64,000 bases of DNA from Candidatus Lernaella stagnicola (GCA_030765525.1 JAVCCK010000016.1:1-64000), one strand, 5' to 3'. Shown: positions 50,287 through 61,528, numbered from the stretch's first letter. Program-made: numbers and translations. Notes: generated by a model from the sequence alone, not told the origin.

Positions 50287-50732
50287 AAAGCCGCGAAGCC
50301 GGCACCGTGAGGCACATTGTCGGGCGCCTGGAACGCTTCGACCGCCTGCCCGACGACCTGCTGGCCGTGGCGAAAAAACACGGCGTGCACGCGGGCAAAG
50401 TGTGGGCGATCGGCGGGGTGACCAAGCTGCGCGTCACCGAATTCGACCTCGCCGCGCAACAGTATAAGGAACCCATCGCCCGCGAGGGCATGACCGAAGT
50501 GCTCAGCCTCCAGGGCAACCTGTCGCAAAAAGACGGCGAGCTGTTCGGCCACCTGCACATCAACGCCTGCTACCACATCGGCGACGAGGTCAAGATGATC
50601 TCCGGCCACCTGGTCGACGCCGAAGTGTTCGTGTGCGAATTTCACATCACCGCTTACGACGACGTGGAACTCGTGCGCCACGTCGAACCGAAAACCGGGC
50701 TGCCCCTTTGGGACCTGCCCGACGAGGAGTGA
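50283..50732 (+). CDS. PPC/DUF296-domain protein
   Basis: 149 residues, overlapping the previous stop (ATGA). The PPC (DUF296) domain is evident from 'G-x-V-W-A-I-G-G-V-T-K-L', LSLQGNLSQKDGELFGHLHI and 'G-H-L-V-D-A-E-V-F-V-C'. In bacteria this domain occurs alone as a trimer; binding of nucleotides or metals has been suggested. It has no AT-hook. Three bases separate it from the acyl-CoA dehydrogenase. Confidence 0.8.
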   Translation: MKSREAGTVRHIVGRLERFDRLPDDLLAVAKKHGVHAGKVWAIGGVTKLRVTEFDLAAQQYKEPIAREGMTEVLSLQGNLSQKDGELFGHLHINACYHIGDEVKMISGHLVDAEVFVCEFHITAYDDVELVRHVEPKTGLPLWDLPDEE

Positions 50733-50735
50733 GCC

Positions 50736-51965
50736 ATGTTTCCCGAACTGCTGAGCCCCGAAGAACTCGAAGTCCAAGAACGCGCCCGCCGCTTCGCCAA
50801 GGAAAAGGTGTCCAAGGAACTGCTGATGCAAATGGACGCCGAAGAAGTGCAGTACCCGCACCAGTTCGTCAAAGACCTGGCCGCCGAGGGGCTGCTGGGC
50901 CTGCGTTTCGAACCGAAATACGGCGGCCACGGCATGGGCTGGACGGCCGAGGTCGGCGCGCTGGAGGAAATCGGCATTCTGGGCATGAGCCTGGGCTGCC
51001 ACTTCTCCATGCCCTCGATCGTCGGCGAAGGCCTACACGCCTTCGGCTCCGACGAGCAAAAGGAAAAATGGCTCAGGCCGCTGATCGCCGGTGAGATCCG
51101 CAGTGCCGAGGCGCTCACCGAACCGCGCGGCGGCTCCGATTTCTTCGGCGCGACGACGCAGGCCGTGCGCGATGGCGACGACTTCATCTTGAACGGCCAA
51201 AAACGCTTCGTGGTCGGGGCCGAAGGGGCGGATATCTTTCTCGTCTACGCCAAAACCGCGCCCGACGCCCACCCGCACAAGTCGCTCTCGGCCTTCATCG
51301 TCGAGCGCGACGAGAGCGTGTTGGTCGAACACGTCTACGGCCTGATGGGCACCCGCGGCGGCGGCACCGGCCGCATCGTCTTCAAAGATACGCGCGTGCC
51401 CGCCGCGAACCTGATCGGCCCGCTCGACGGCGGCGGCATCGTGTTCAACCGGATGATGATCCCCGAACGCATGACCAGCGCCGGCGGAGCGCTCGGCCTG
51501 GGTCGCGCCGCGCTGGAAATCGCCGCGCACTACGCCACCAAGCGCAAAGCCTTCGGCAAACGCATCATCAAGTTCGAAGGCGTCTCGTTCCGCATCGCCG
51601 ACGCCGTGAGCGAACTGGACGCCGCGCGCGCCCTCGTCTGGGCCGCGGCCAAACGGATCGACGCCGGCCTCGACGCGCGCCGCATGGTCTCCGAAGCCAA
51701 AAAGATGGCCACCACCGCCTGCTGGAACGCTATCAACCACGCCATGCAAATCATGGGCGGCATCGGCTACACCGACATCTACCCCATCGAACGCATGCTG
51801 CGCGACGCCCGGCTGACCGTCATCTGGACCGGCACGAACGAAATCATGAACCTGCTGATCCAACACGAATACCTCAAGGAAATCGAAGCCGAACGCGCCG
51901 CCAAACGAGACAGCGAAGCCGACGCCATAAACGCCGACGCCGACGGCGAAAAGATTTTTGAGTGA
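50736..51965 (+). CDS. acyl-CoA dehydrogenase
   Basis: 409 residues. FAD-linked desaturation of an acyl-CoA in the cytoplasm. Family motifs: [40 protein letters not shown] and IMGGIGYTD near the end. The base in medium-chain enzymes (the E of a Y-E-G-T block) reads WTGTN here, so the catalytic Glu is more likely Glu244 in IPERM, as in the isovaleryl-CoA/long-chain group. GAGGAG lies 6 bases before the ATG. The C-terminus is acidic and Ala-rich. Its stop is 2 bases before the palindromic repeat at 51967-52059. Substrate not determinable. Confidence 0.92.
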   Translation: MFPELLSPEELEVQERARRFAKEKVSKELLMQMDAEEVQYPHQFVKDLAAEGLLGLRFEPKYGGHGMGWTAEVGALEEIGILGMSLGCHFSMPSIVGEGLHAFGSDEQKEKWLRPLIAGEIRSAEALTEPRGGSDFFGATTQAVRDGDDFILNGQKRFVVGAEGADIFLVYAKTAPDAHPHKSLSAFIVERDESVLVEHVYGLMGTRGGGTGRIVFKDTRVPAANLIGPLDGGGIVFNRMMIPERMTSAGGALGLGRAALEIAAHYATKRKAFGKRIIKFEGVSFRIADAVSELDAARALVWAAAKRIDAGLDARRMVSEAKKMATTACWNAINHAMQIMGGIGYTDIYPIERMLRDARLTVIWTGTNEIMNLLIQHEYLKEIEAERAAKRDSEADAINADADGEKIFE

Positions 51966-51966
51966 A

Positions 51967-52059
51967 GCCCTCACCCCCGACCCCTCTCCCACAAGGAGAG
52001 GGGAGTAAAACATCCCTCGCCCAATGGGAGAGGGACGGGCGCAGCCCAGGGTGAGGGCT
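51967..52059. repeat. palindromic 93-bp repeat R0 (CCCTCACCCC family)
   Basis: Starts GCCCTCACCCCCGACCCC and ends CAGGGTGAGGGCT, so the two ends can pair; CTCTCCC and GGGAGAGGG pair inside. It fills the gap between two convergent stops almost exactly. Near-identical units lie inside the gene at 53932-58101. Confidence 0.88.
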
Positions 52060-52360
52060 ACCGGGCCGTGTCGATGGTGACCAATTGCCAGACGGGGCGG
52101 TCGTCGCGGGCGTAGTCGAAGTAGAGTTCGAGGCGGTCACCGTTTTCGGCCAGGAGCGTGAAGCGTTTGCGGTGGCGGCGGGTGCGCCAGGTGCGGGCCC
52201 GGGTGGGGATGCCGCCGTGGCCGGTGTCGAACCAGACGCGCTCGACTTCGGCGACGATCCACTCGCGCTTGCCGTCGCGCACGCGGGCCGGTTTGGGCGG
52301 GTCGCCGCCCATCTCCACCTCGACCTCCCGACCAATGAATTGCCGCCGCGATGTGCTCAT
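52058..52360 (-). CDS. small DUF6504-like protein
   Basis: 100 residues. A single compact domain with 'G-R-E-V-E-V', EWIVAEVERVWFDTG, KRFTLLAENGDRLELYFDY and WQLVTIDTAR. This order of strands matches small DUF6504-type proteins by memory. It is very basic in the middle (RARTWRTRRHRKR), which might indicate nucleic-acid contact. Its stop codon lies at the edge of repeat R0. No operon partner. Confidence 0.6.
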   Translation of the reverse strand: MSTSRRQFIGREVEVEMGGDPPKPARVRDGKREWIVAEVERVWFDTGHGGIPTRARTWRTRRHRKRFTLLAENGDRLELYFDYARDDRPVWQLVTIDTAR

Positions 52361-52474
52361 GCCCCCACGCTACCAGCGCCGCCCGGTAAACGGCAAGAGA
52401 ATGCTGCGCGAGGTACGTCGGTTTTTTTGTCGGCGGATTTCATCGTACGGGCAAAGTCCCGAATAGCCGCCTTC

Positions 52475-53623
52475 TTAGTCAAGCAATTTTTCTTTCCAGA
52501 ATGCCTTTACCTCATTGAGTATCTTCCGGCGATCACCGTTTGAATCGTAATCGTAGGGCACTCTCAACGTATCTCTTCCGCTTTTTTCTAGGTCGTAGAT
52601 TTCATCTTTCATCTTCCACAGGCAGGGTGCCTTGTCGTGATAGAACGAGCTTCCGCCGATATATTGGCCGGCCGTTTCATCTACGACGATGGTTGAGAAT
52701 TCGGGGTCCAACCAGAAGAGAACGGAGCCGATGACACTTCCGCCGGAATGTCCCATGAGCGCGAATTTTTTGAATTGCTTGTTCTTCCAATATTGTCGCC
52801 AAAGGAAGACTTCCCACGCCTGTAACCCGAGCATTTTGTGTCCATGCATGAACAGGGTCTTTGACACGTTTTCTTCGCGATCGTCGGCGCACATGGCCCG
52901 CCAGGCGATTATCAGGAAAGCTACTTTGTCCAGTTTGCCGAATGAGGCAAGGTATGCATCGCGAAACTCTTCGGGTTTCTGCGTGTGGCCGGGCAAGCAT
53001 AGTACCAATGTGTCAAACACTCCGGTTTTCGGTTCAAGGAGAATTGCGCGACTTGCACCGGTATATGTGTTCGACATGATGAATTCGGTTTGCCGAAAGT
53101 TTTTTGTTTCTACAGCGTAGATTTCCTGAACGCGGCAATCGGATAGTTCTACGTTTTCAATGAGACCTGATACATTGAGGCAAGAGGCAATGCGATTAGG
53201 CAGCGTATCCGGAGTGGAAACTTGAAAAGCCGGATGGGCGGCGCGCCGGAATATTTCTTGTCGTTCTGTTTCGGAAATGTGTCGGCCGTGTTTACGGGCG
53301 TAGTCGGTTTTTAGGAAATCGAGATATCCTTGTGAGCACTCGCACTCTCGCCAACGGAATGCCTCGTAAGCCAAGCGACAGTCATTACTCCACAGGGGAT
53401 TCGCCCAGAGTCTTTTTTCCACTTCAAGATACTGACGGCTGATTTCACCGACCGGGCATTTGTTTACCCAACGTTTTTCTTGCGAAGCAAGGAGGTCGCA
53501 CTTAAGAGGGGTGTCTTCGTTAAGGCTAACCGGTTCTTGAGGCTTAGATAGATCGAGTAGAAGAAAGGAGGCAAACAGTCCGATAGCTAAGAGTACGACA
53601 AGTGCAACTGTTGCTTTTTTCAC
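52475..53623 (-). CDS. alpha/beta-hydrolase-fold exported protein
   Basis: 382 residues. An N-terminal hydrophobic segment (about 5-24) anchors or exports it. The N-terminal half has many Cys (LKCDLL, NKCPVG, NDCRLA, CECSQGY). The C-terminal half shows an alpha/beta-hydrolase core with the nucleophile elbow GHSGGS and upstream VLCLPGHTQKPEEF. Asp and His partners are not certain. Base composition is AT-richer than the neighbours and it lies between R0 and the repeat fragment at 53841, so it may be an acquired gene. Substrate unknown. Confidence 0.7.
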   Translation of the reverse strand: MKKATVALVVLLAIGLFASFLLLDLSKPQEPVSLNEDTPLKCDLLASQEKRWVNKCPVGEISRQYLEVEKRLWANPLWSNDCRLAYEAFRWRECECSQGYLDFLKTDYARKHGRHISETERQEIFRRAAHPAFQVSTPDTLPNRIASCLNVSGLIENVELSDCRVQEIYAVETKNFRQTEFIMSNTYTGASRAILLEPKTGVFDTLVLCLPGHTQKPEEFRDAYLASFGKLDKVAFLIIAWRAMCADDREENVSKTLFMHGHKMLGLQAWEVFLWRQYWKNKQFKKFALMGHSGGSVIGSVLFWLDPEFSTIVVDETAGQYIGGSSFYHDKAPCLWKMKDEIYDLEKSGRDTLRVPYDYDSNGDRRKILNEVKAFWKEKLLD

Positions 53624-53931
53624 GGACAGAATCTCCGTCTAGTGATTCGAGAAAGGCGCTTGTGCTGCGCGGTATGACTAGGCAAGAGAATTTAAACACA
53701 TTAACCCGCGATCAAGCAACTGTCGGATTTCCGATTTGTCTTCGTGGAAAACCCGAACGGGACGTCACGGTTTACCCCAGGACCTTGCCCGGGCCCGCCG
53801 AGCGACCAACGGGAGCGGTCGCGGTGACAACGACGTCGCCAGGCGCAGCCCAGGGTGAGGGCTACTTGCCAAGGCGCAACCAATTCGAATAGAAAGATCA
53901 ACACGCACCCCATCACCACGAAGTTGGACGT
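53624..53931. other. intergenic region with a half repeat
   Basis: 308 bases with no credible gene. A right-half copy of the CCCTCACCCC repeat (GCGCAGCCCAGGGTGAGGGC and flanking bases) occupies 53841-53865. The rest shows nothing I can name; the promoter of the restriction-modification gene must lie here. Confidence 0.65.
53841..53865 (+). repeat. right-half copy of the palindromic repeat
   Basis: Matches the last 25 bases of R0 (GGCGCAGCCCAGGGTGAGGG and onward) without a left half. Confidence 0.75.
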
Positions 53932-56900
53932 ATGACGACATCCTCCGCCTTTGACCCGGCCCGGGTCGCCGCGTTTGTCGACCGCTGGGCGGCCAGCAGC
54001 GCCGCCGAGCACGCCGTGTACCAACAGTTTTTTGTCGAACTGTGCGATCTGCTGGGCGTGGAGCGGCCGGACCCCTCGGCCGAGGCGCGGCCCGATTACT
54101 GTTTCGAAAAGCCGGTTGTAATCGCTCATGAGGACGGTCGCTCGACCACGCAGTTCGCCGACTTCTACCGGAAAGGCTGTTTCACCCTCGAAGCCAAGCA
54201 GGGCAGCGTGTCCGGCGATAGCACCGTTGGCACCGCCAGGCGCGGCACAGCGACATGGGACAAGGCCATGCGCGGGGCGTTCGGCCAGGCGCTGAAATAC
54301 GCTTCGTACCTGCCCGAGGGCAAACCGCCATTCCTGATGACCTGCGACATCGGGCACGTGTTCGAGGTCTGGACGGGCTTTTCCGGCGACTACGGCGGGT
54401 ACGGCGCACGCCGCACCATCGAGCTTTCGCAGCTCGCCGACCCCGAGGTCTTCGACTATTTCGTCAAAATCTTCACCGACCCGTGGGAACTCGACCCGGC
54501 GCGGCACGCACAGCGGGTGACGCGGGAGGTCGCCGGGCACCTGGCGGACTTGGCGCGGGCGCTGGAGGCCGACAAGCACGACCCCGAGTTGGTCGCCCAG
54601 TTTCTCATGCGGGCGATCTTCACGATGTTCTGCGAAGATGTCGGCCTGCTGCCCGAGAACCTGTTCACTAACGCCATCCGCGAGCACTGGATTCCTAATC
54701 CTGGTGTCTTTCAAAGCGGGGTCGAGCAGCTTTGGAAGGCGATGAGAGACGGCCTGCCCTTCGGCTTCGTGGGCAAGCTGCTGCGCTTTAACGGCGGCCT
54801 GTTTACAACGTGGCAGTCGCTGCCGATGACCCAAATCCAACTGCACATGCTTTTGGAGGCTGCCGAGTGCGATTGGGGCAACGTCGAACCCGCCATCTTC
54901 GGCACGCTGATCGAACGCGCCCTCGACACGGTCGAGCGCCGCAAGCTGGGTGCGCACTTCACGCCGCGCGAGTACATCGAGCGGCTGGTGAAACCCACGG
55001 TCATCGAACCGCTGCGCGTCGAATGGGAGATCGCCCAGGCTGAAGCGCGGCAGATTTTGGAGAAGGCCCTCACCCCTGAAAGGGCCCTCACCCCTGAAAG
55101 GGCCCTCACCCCCGGCCCCTCTCCCACAGGGAGAGGGGAGGAAAACATCCCTCGCCCTTTGGGAGAGGGACGGCCGGAGGCCAGGGTGAGGGCCGAACTC
55201 ACGGACGCCGACCGGAAAAAAGCGGCGAAGGTGATCCGGGAATTTCACGAGCGGCTCGTGCATACGCGGGTGCTCGACCCGGCGTGCGGCAGCGGCAACT
55301 TCCTTTATGTGACGCTGGATTTGTTCAAGGAGATCGAGGCCGAGGTGCTGCGCGAACTGACCGACCTGGGCGAAACGCAGGCGTTGTTGGAAATGCAGGG
55401 CGTGACGGTGAACCCCGGCCAGTTTTTGGGCATCGAGATCAACCCGCGGGCGCGGGCGATTGCGGATTTGGTGTTGTGGATCGGCTACCTGCAGTGGCAC
55501 CGGCGCACGTTTGGCGAGAAGACGCCCGCCGAACCCATCTTGCAGCCTTATAAGAACATCGAGTGCCGCGACGCGGTGCTGGATTACGACGACATCACGC
55601 CGCGTCTGGACGAGAACGGCAAGCCCGTCACTGTCTGGGACATGCGAACGCACAAGGTTTCGCCGGTCACCGGCAAGGAGGTACCCGACGAAACCGCCCG
55701 TGTGGTTGTGTACGATTACGTGAACCCCCGCCCTGCCGAGTGGCCCGAGGCGGATTACGTGGTGAGCAACCCGCCGTTTGTGGGCGACAAGATGATGCGC
55801 TTCGCCCTCGGGGACGGTTACGTGGAGACCCTGCGCGCGACCTTCCCGGGTATGGGGCACTCGGACCTCGTGATGTACTGGTGGGACAAGGCCGCCGGGT
55901 TGGTGCGCGAGGGCAAGTTGAAACGATTCGGTTTCATCACGACCAACAGCGTCACCCAGACCTTCAACCGGGGCGTGCTGGATCGTCGCCTCAACGCGAA
56001 GGACGACCCGCTAGCCGTCGCGTGGACGATCCCGGATCACCCGTGGGTGGACGCCGGGGCGGACGTGCGGATCGCTATGACGGTGGGCACACGGGCAGAC
56101 CAGCTCGCGGCCAAGCCCCTACTGGGCAGGATCGCCTATGAAGAGCGCGAACAGTTCAAGGAGCCGCAGGCTAGGCGCGTGGACATCGAGTACCGCAGAG
56201 TCGACCGCATCCACGCCAACCTCGCCGCAGGCGCGGACCTGACCTCCACTGTGACCCTGAAGGCCAACCAAGGGCTCTCCTCCTTCGGGATGATGCTGGC
56301 AGGGCGCGGCTTCGTGTTGACCGAGGACGAGTACCGGGACCTGCTCTGCGGCGGACGAAACGCACCGGTACTGAAGCGCCTGGTCAACGCGCGCGACATC
56401 GTCCAGAAGGATCGCGGCCTGTACGTCATCGACTTCTTCGGTCTAACGGCCGATGAGGCCGCACAACGCTACCCCGAGCCATATCAGCACCTCCTCGACC
56501 ACGTGAAACCGGAACGAGACAACAACCGTCGAAAAGCTCTTAAAGTAAACTGGTGGCTGTTCGGGGAGAAACGTCCGGGGCTTCGGAAAGCGCTTCAGGG
56601 TCTTCGCCGCTACATCGCGATCCCCGAGACCTCGAAGCACATGCCGTTTATCTTTATGGACATTGATGTCCTCATCGAACACGGCGCTATCGGTGTCGCC
56701 GTTGAGGACGCCTTCTACTTCGCAGTCGTGTCGAGTTGTTATCACCATGTTTGGTCTCTAAATGTAGGCGCAACCCTTGAAGACCGGCCGCGTTACCGGA
56801 ACAACACTTGTTTCGACCCATTCCCCTTCCCTGACGGCACTGACGAGCAGAAGGCGCGTATCCGCGAACTGGGCGAGCGGCTGGACGCGCATCGCAAGCG

Positions 56901-58101
56901 CGTGCAGGCCGAGTTTCCGGGCGCGACGCTTACGGCCATGTACAACGCGCTGGCGCGGTTGCGGGCCCTCACCCCCGGCCCCTCTCCCACGGGGAGAGGG
57001 GAGGAAAACATCCCTCGCCCTATGGGAGAGGGACGGCCGGAGGCCAGGGTGAGGGCCGCGACAGCAGGAGACGAAGAAAAACGGTTTTCCTCTCAGATAC
57101 TAATCGAAGCAGCACGGGTTTTACGAAAACGCCAAACGCAATCGGAAACGATTCTTTGGCAGGCTTTACGAAACCGAAAACAGATGGGCTGCAAATTCAG
57201 GCGGCAAGCCCCTGTTGATCCGTTCATTGTGAATTTCCTCTGTCACGAGAAAAGCCTAATCGTGGAAGTTGACGGACCCATTCACGAGCAACAGCGGGAG
57301 GCGGATCTCGTTCGACAGGAGTTCCTCGAAAGCTTGGGCTGGCGGGTTTTGCGATTGACGGCAGAACAAGTGGAAAACGACTTGGCCGGTGCGTTGGTGT
57401 TGGTAGGGGAAGCCCTCACCCCCGGCCCCTCTCCCATGGGGAGAGGGGGGCAAGAAGCGCTCACGACCGGAAGAGCCCTCGCCCCCAGCCCCTCTCCCAC
57501 GGGGGGAGGGGAGGAAAACATCCCTCGCCCTATGGGAGAGGGACGGCCGGAGGCCAGGGTGAGGGCCGCGAGCGAGAGCAAGCCGCTGACCGAAAAAGAA
57601 CGGGCGTTCCACGAGCGGGCGCTGATCGGCATCCTCAAGCAAATCCACGACGAACTCGACGCCGCCGTCGCCGACGCCTACGGCTGGCCCGTCGACCTGC
57701 CCGACGAGGAAATCCTCGAACGCCTCGTGGCGCTCAACCACCAACGCGCCGCCGAAGAGCAGCAGGGAATCATTCGCTGGCTGCGCCCCGAGTTCCAAGA
57801 CCCGGAAGGCAAGCACCGCGAAACGCAGGTCGAAATGGACGTGGCCACCGAGGCGAAGGTTGTCTCGCCCGAGGGCCCCATGCCCTGGCCGAAGGCCGTG
57901 CCCGGCCAACTACGCGCCATCCGCGACTTGCTCGCCGGGCGTCCCGGCACGTGGAGTGCCGCTGAGGTGGCGGGCGTGTTCAAGCGGGCGCGTCGCGCCG
58001 CGGTGGAGACGCACCTGTCGACCTTGGAATCGCTGGGGGTGTTGGTGTGCTTCGAAAGCGAGGGCGAAGCCGACCGGTGGACCGTGACTCCAAGCGCCTA
58101 G
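53932..58101 (+). CDS. MmeI-like type IIL restriction-modification enzyme with inserted DUF559 nuclease
   Basis: 1389 residues in one open frame. The N-terminal nuclease motif Asp77-x9-Glu87-x-Lys89 (KGCFTLEAKQ) has the D-x9-ExK spacing reported for MmeI. A helical spacer follows, then methyltransferase motif I (DPACGSGNF, about 449-457), the catalytic NPPF (613-616), a target-recognition region (about 775-965) and the C-terminal helical part (FHERALIGILKQIHDELD). Single-chain enzymes of this type cut and methylate DNA. Two foreign blocks interrupt it in frame. Repeat R1 (about 379-421) lies before motif I. R2, a DUF559 nuclease-like domain (about 1045-1160) and R3 lie in the C-terminal part (1012-1212). 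Whether it still works is unknown. Confidence 0.88.
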   Translation: MTTSSAFDPARVAAFVDRWAASSAAEHAVYQQFFVELCDLLGVERPDPSAEARPDYCFEKPVVIAHEDGRSTTQFADFYRKGCFTLEAKQGSVSGDSTVGTARRGTATWDKAMRGAFGQALKYASYLPEGKPPFLMTCDIGHVFEVWTGFSGDYGGYGARRTIELSQLADPEVFDYFVKIFTDPWELDPARHAQRVTREVAGHLADLARALEADKHDPELVAQFLMRAIFTMFCEDVGLLPENLFTNAIREHWIPNPGVFQSGVEQLWKAMRDGLPFGFVGKLLRFNGGLFTTWQSLPMTQIQLHMLLEAAECDWGNVEPAIFGTLIERALDTVERRKLGAHFTPREYIERLVKPTVIEPLRVEWEIAQAEARQILEKALTPERALTPERALTPGPSPTGRGEENIPRPLGEGRPEARVRAELTDADRKKAAKVIREFHERLVHTRVLDPACGSGNFLYVTLDLFKEIEAEVLRELTDLGETQALLEMQGVTVNPGQFLGIEINPRARAIADLVLWIGYLQWHRRTFGEKTPAEPILQPYKNIECRDAVLDYDDITPRLDENGKPVTVWDMRTHKVSPVTGKEVPDETARVVVYDYVNPRPAEWPEADYVVSNPPFVGDKMMRFALGDGYVETLRATFPGMGHSDLVMYWWDKAAGLVREGKLKRFGFITTNSVTQTFNRGVLDRRLNAKDDPLAVAWTIPDHPWVDAGADVRIAMTVGTRADQLAAKPLLGRIAYEEREQFKEPQARRVDIEYRRVDRIHANLAAGADLTSTVTLKANQGLSSFGMMLAGRGFVLTEDEYRDLLCGGRNAPVLKRLVNARDIVQKDRGLYVIDFFGLTADEAAQRYPEPYQHLLDHVKPERDNNRRKALKVNWWLFGEKRPGLRKALQGLRRYIAIPETSKHMPFIFMDIDVLIEHGAIGVAVEDAFYFAVVSSCYHHVWSLNVGATLEDRPRYRNNTCFDPFPFPDGTDEQKARIRELGERLDAHRKRVQAEFPGATLTAMYNALARLRALTPGPSPTGRGEENIPRPMGEGRPEARVRAATAGDEEKRFSSQILIEAARVLRKRQTQSETILWQALRNRKQMGCKFRRQAPVDPFIVNFLCHEKSLIVEVDGPIHEQQREADLVRQEFLESLGWRVLRLTAEQVENDLAGALVLVGEALTPGPSPMGRGGQEALTTGRALAPSPSPTGGGEENIPRPMGEGRPEARVRAASESKPLTEKERAFHERALIGILKQIHDELDAAVADAYGWPVDLPDEEILERLVALNHQRAAEEQQGIIRWLRPEFQDPEGKHRETQVEMDVATEAKVVSPEGPMPWPKAVPGQLRAIRDLLAGRPGTWSAAEVAGVFKRARRAAVETHLSTLESLGVLVCFESEGEADRWTVTPSA
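55065..55194. repeat. palindromic repeat R1 with tandem head, inside the R-M gene
   Basis: A full 94-bp unit (55101-55194) is preceded by two extra 18-bp heads, GGCCCTCACCCCTGAAAG (55065-55100). In frame it reads ALTPER twice, then LTPGPSPTGRGEENIPRP and on to ARVRA. Confidence 0.9.
56964..57057. repeat. palindromic repeat R2, left flank of the DUF559 segment
   Basis: A 94-bp unit, nearly identical to R1, encoding LTPGPSPTGRGEENIPRP-type residues. It begins right after a host-enzyme LARLRA segment. Confidence 0.9.
57058..57411 (+). other. in-frame DUF559 (Vsr-like) nuclease domain between repeats
   Basis: About 118 codons read as a DUF559 domain: EAARVLRKRQTQSETILW, LRNRKQMGCKFRRQAPV, FIVNFLCHEKSLIVEVDG, 'H-x-x-Q-x-x-A-D' and SLGWRVLRLTAEQVENDL. 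DUF559 belongs to the PD-(D/E)xK/Vsr-like endonuclease group; the VEVDG...H core is intact. It is bounded on both sides by palindromic repeats and interrupts a stretch of the host enzyme that is otherwise continuous (LARLRA then PLTEKERAFHE). Confidence 0.85.
57412..57567. repeat. palindromic repeats R3a and R3b, right flank of the DUF559 segment
   Basis: A left-half unit (57412 to about 57470, degenerate after CTCTCCC) is followed by a complete unit (57475-57567). Together they read LTPGPSPMGRGG, then APSPSPTGGGEENIPRP and ARVRA. Confidence 0.88.
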
Positions 58102-58114
58102 TATTTGGCCGAAC

Positions 58115-60697
<2,583 letters not shown>

Positions 60698-60756
60698 GGC
60701 GCACTCCGCTCCTTGACGTTATTTCACATAAATAATAAGTTCCAACTGTATCGCCG

Positions 60757-61434
60757 TCAAGAGTCATCCTCATCTTGGCGCGGCAGATCCATCAGCCTGT
60801 CCATGAGGCGGTTGAGTTTGTCGCGCACCCGGCGGCTTTCTTGAAAGACCTCATTTCGGCGTTCGGGTTCGAGGAATCCGCCTTCGGCGGCGTCTTGTTC
60901 CAGTTTTTCCATAGCGGCAACTAGTAGTTTCCACTCTTTGTAAAAGTCGGACGTGGGTTTGCGGCCGCCTCCAGGCCGGCGCCGGCCTTTTCCTTTGACC
61001 ATCTTGCGCAATTCGCGCACGGAGATGGAATTTTCCACGACTTCGCCGCCGATGCGGCAGCGTTCGTCGGGGTTGGCGACCTGGTAGAGCACGCTGTGGT
61101 GCGAGGGCGGCAGTTCGCGGGCCGTTTTCGAGGGCAGGACGCGGAAGTTGACGGCGACATGGATGAAGCGGCGCAGGGCGGCTTCGGAGAAGGGCAAGTC
61201 TTCGCGTTCGCAGAGGTTTTTGAAGGACACGTTTTTCGTCGGGTTCTGCGAGGAGACTTCGGCGATATTGTCGTCGAAGAACTCGCGAATCAGGTAGTCG
61301 CCGATGATTTTGGCGCGCATGGTCAGTTCGGCTTCCATGGCGTCTTTTTGCTCGTGGAGCCAGCGCACGGTTTGGTCGACCCTGTTCTGGTCGTCGTCGC
61401 GTACGAGCGTGGCGCGGGGGTGTTCTTCGCTCAT
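60757..61434 (-). CDS. possible DNA-binding protein between clpB and hsp20
   Basis: 225 residues from ATG 61434, which has GGAGG five bases upstream; ATG 61464 lies in the promoter region. The body is helical. A middle segment, 'L-C-E-R-E-D-L-P-F-S-E-A-A-L-R-R-F-I-H-V-A', could contain a helix-turn-helix, followed by ELPPSHHSVLYQVANPDER and SVRELRKMVKGKGRRR. The basic stretch plus the order of elements recall ParB/KorB-like or similar DNA-binding proteins, but no family is certain. It shares a divergent region with hsp20 that holds AACTTTG half-sites, so it may regulate this locus (inference). Confidence 0.55.
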   Translation of the reverse strand: MSEEHPRATLVRDDDQNRVDQTVRWLHEQKDAMEAELTMRAKIIGDYLIREFFDDNIAEVSSQNPTKNVSFKNLCEREDLPFSEAALRRFIHVAVNFRVLPSKTARELPPSHHSVLYQVANPDERCRIGGEVVENSISVRELRKMVKGKGRRRPGGGRKPTSDFYKEWKLLVAAMEKLEQDAAEGGFLEPERRNEVFQESRRVRDKLNRLMDRLMDLPRQDEDDS

Positions 61435-61444
61435 CGTGCCCTCC

Positions 61445-61468
61445 AACTTTGCTAACGTTGTCAAAGTT
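61445..61468. promoter_or_regulatory. possible operator: AACTTTG palindrome
   Basis: AACTTTG (61445-61451) and CAAAGTT (61462-61468) form a perfect inverted repeat around a palindromic AACGTT. It overlaps the -10 region and the leader of the 60757 gene. A third half-site lies at 61574-61580 in the hsp20 leader. Confidence 0.5.
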
Positions 61469-61492
61469 ATAATTTTTTGAAAAAATAGTCAA
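61466..61492 (-). promoter_or_regulatory. promoter of the 60757-61434 gene
   Basis: On the minus strand, TTGACT (complement of 61487-61492) and TATAAC (complement of 61466-61471) are 15 bp apart, a short but usable spacing. Confidence 0.4.
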
Positions 61493-61500
61493 CCGAAGTC

Positions 61501-61528
61501 TTGACAGCCGCGCGGGGCTGTTTATTTT
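61501..61528 (+). promoter_or_regulatory. promoter of hsp20
   Basis: TTGACA (61501-61506) and TATTTT (61523-61528) with a 16-bp spacer. The leader of about 120 bases contains the pairing segments GGGTCGC (61547-61553) and GCGACCC (61593-61599). Confidence 0.6.

Noticed and set aside
53701-55860. 719-residue open frame opposite the R-M gene
   Set aside because: Antisense to the MmeI-like enzyme whose motifs are clear; no recognisable domain in the reverse frame.
51967-57567. CRISPR array from repeated 93-bp units
   Set aside because: The units are palindromic, much longer than CRISPR repeats and irregularly spaced, and no cas gene is present.
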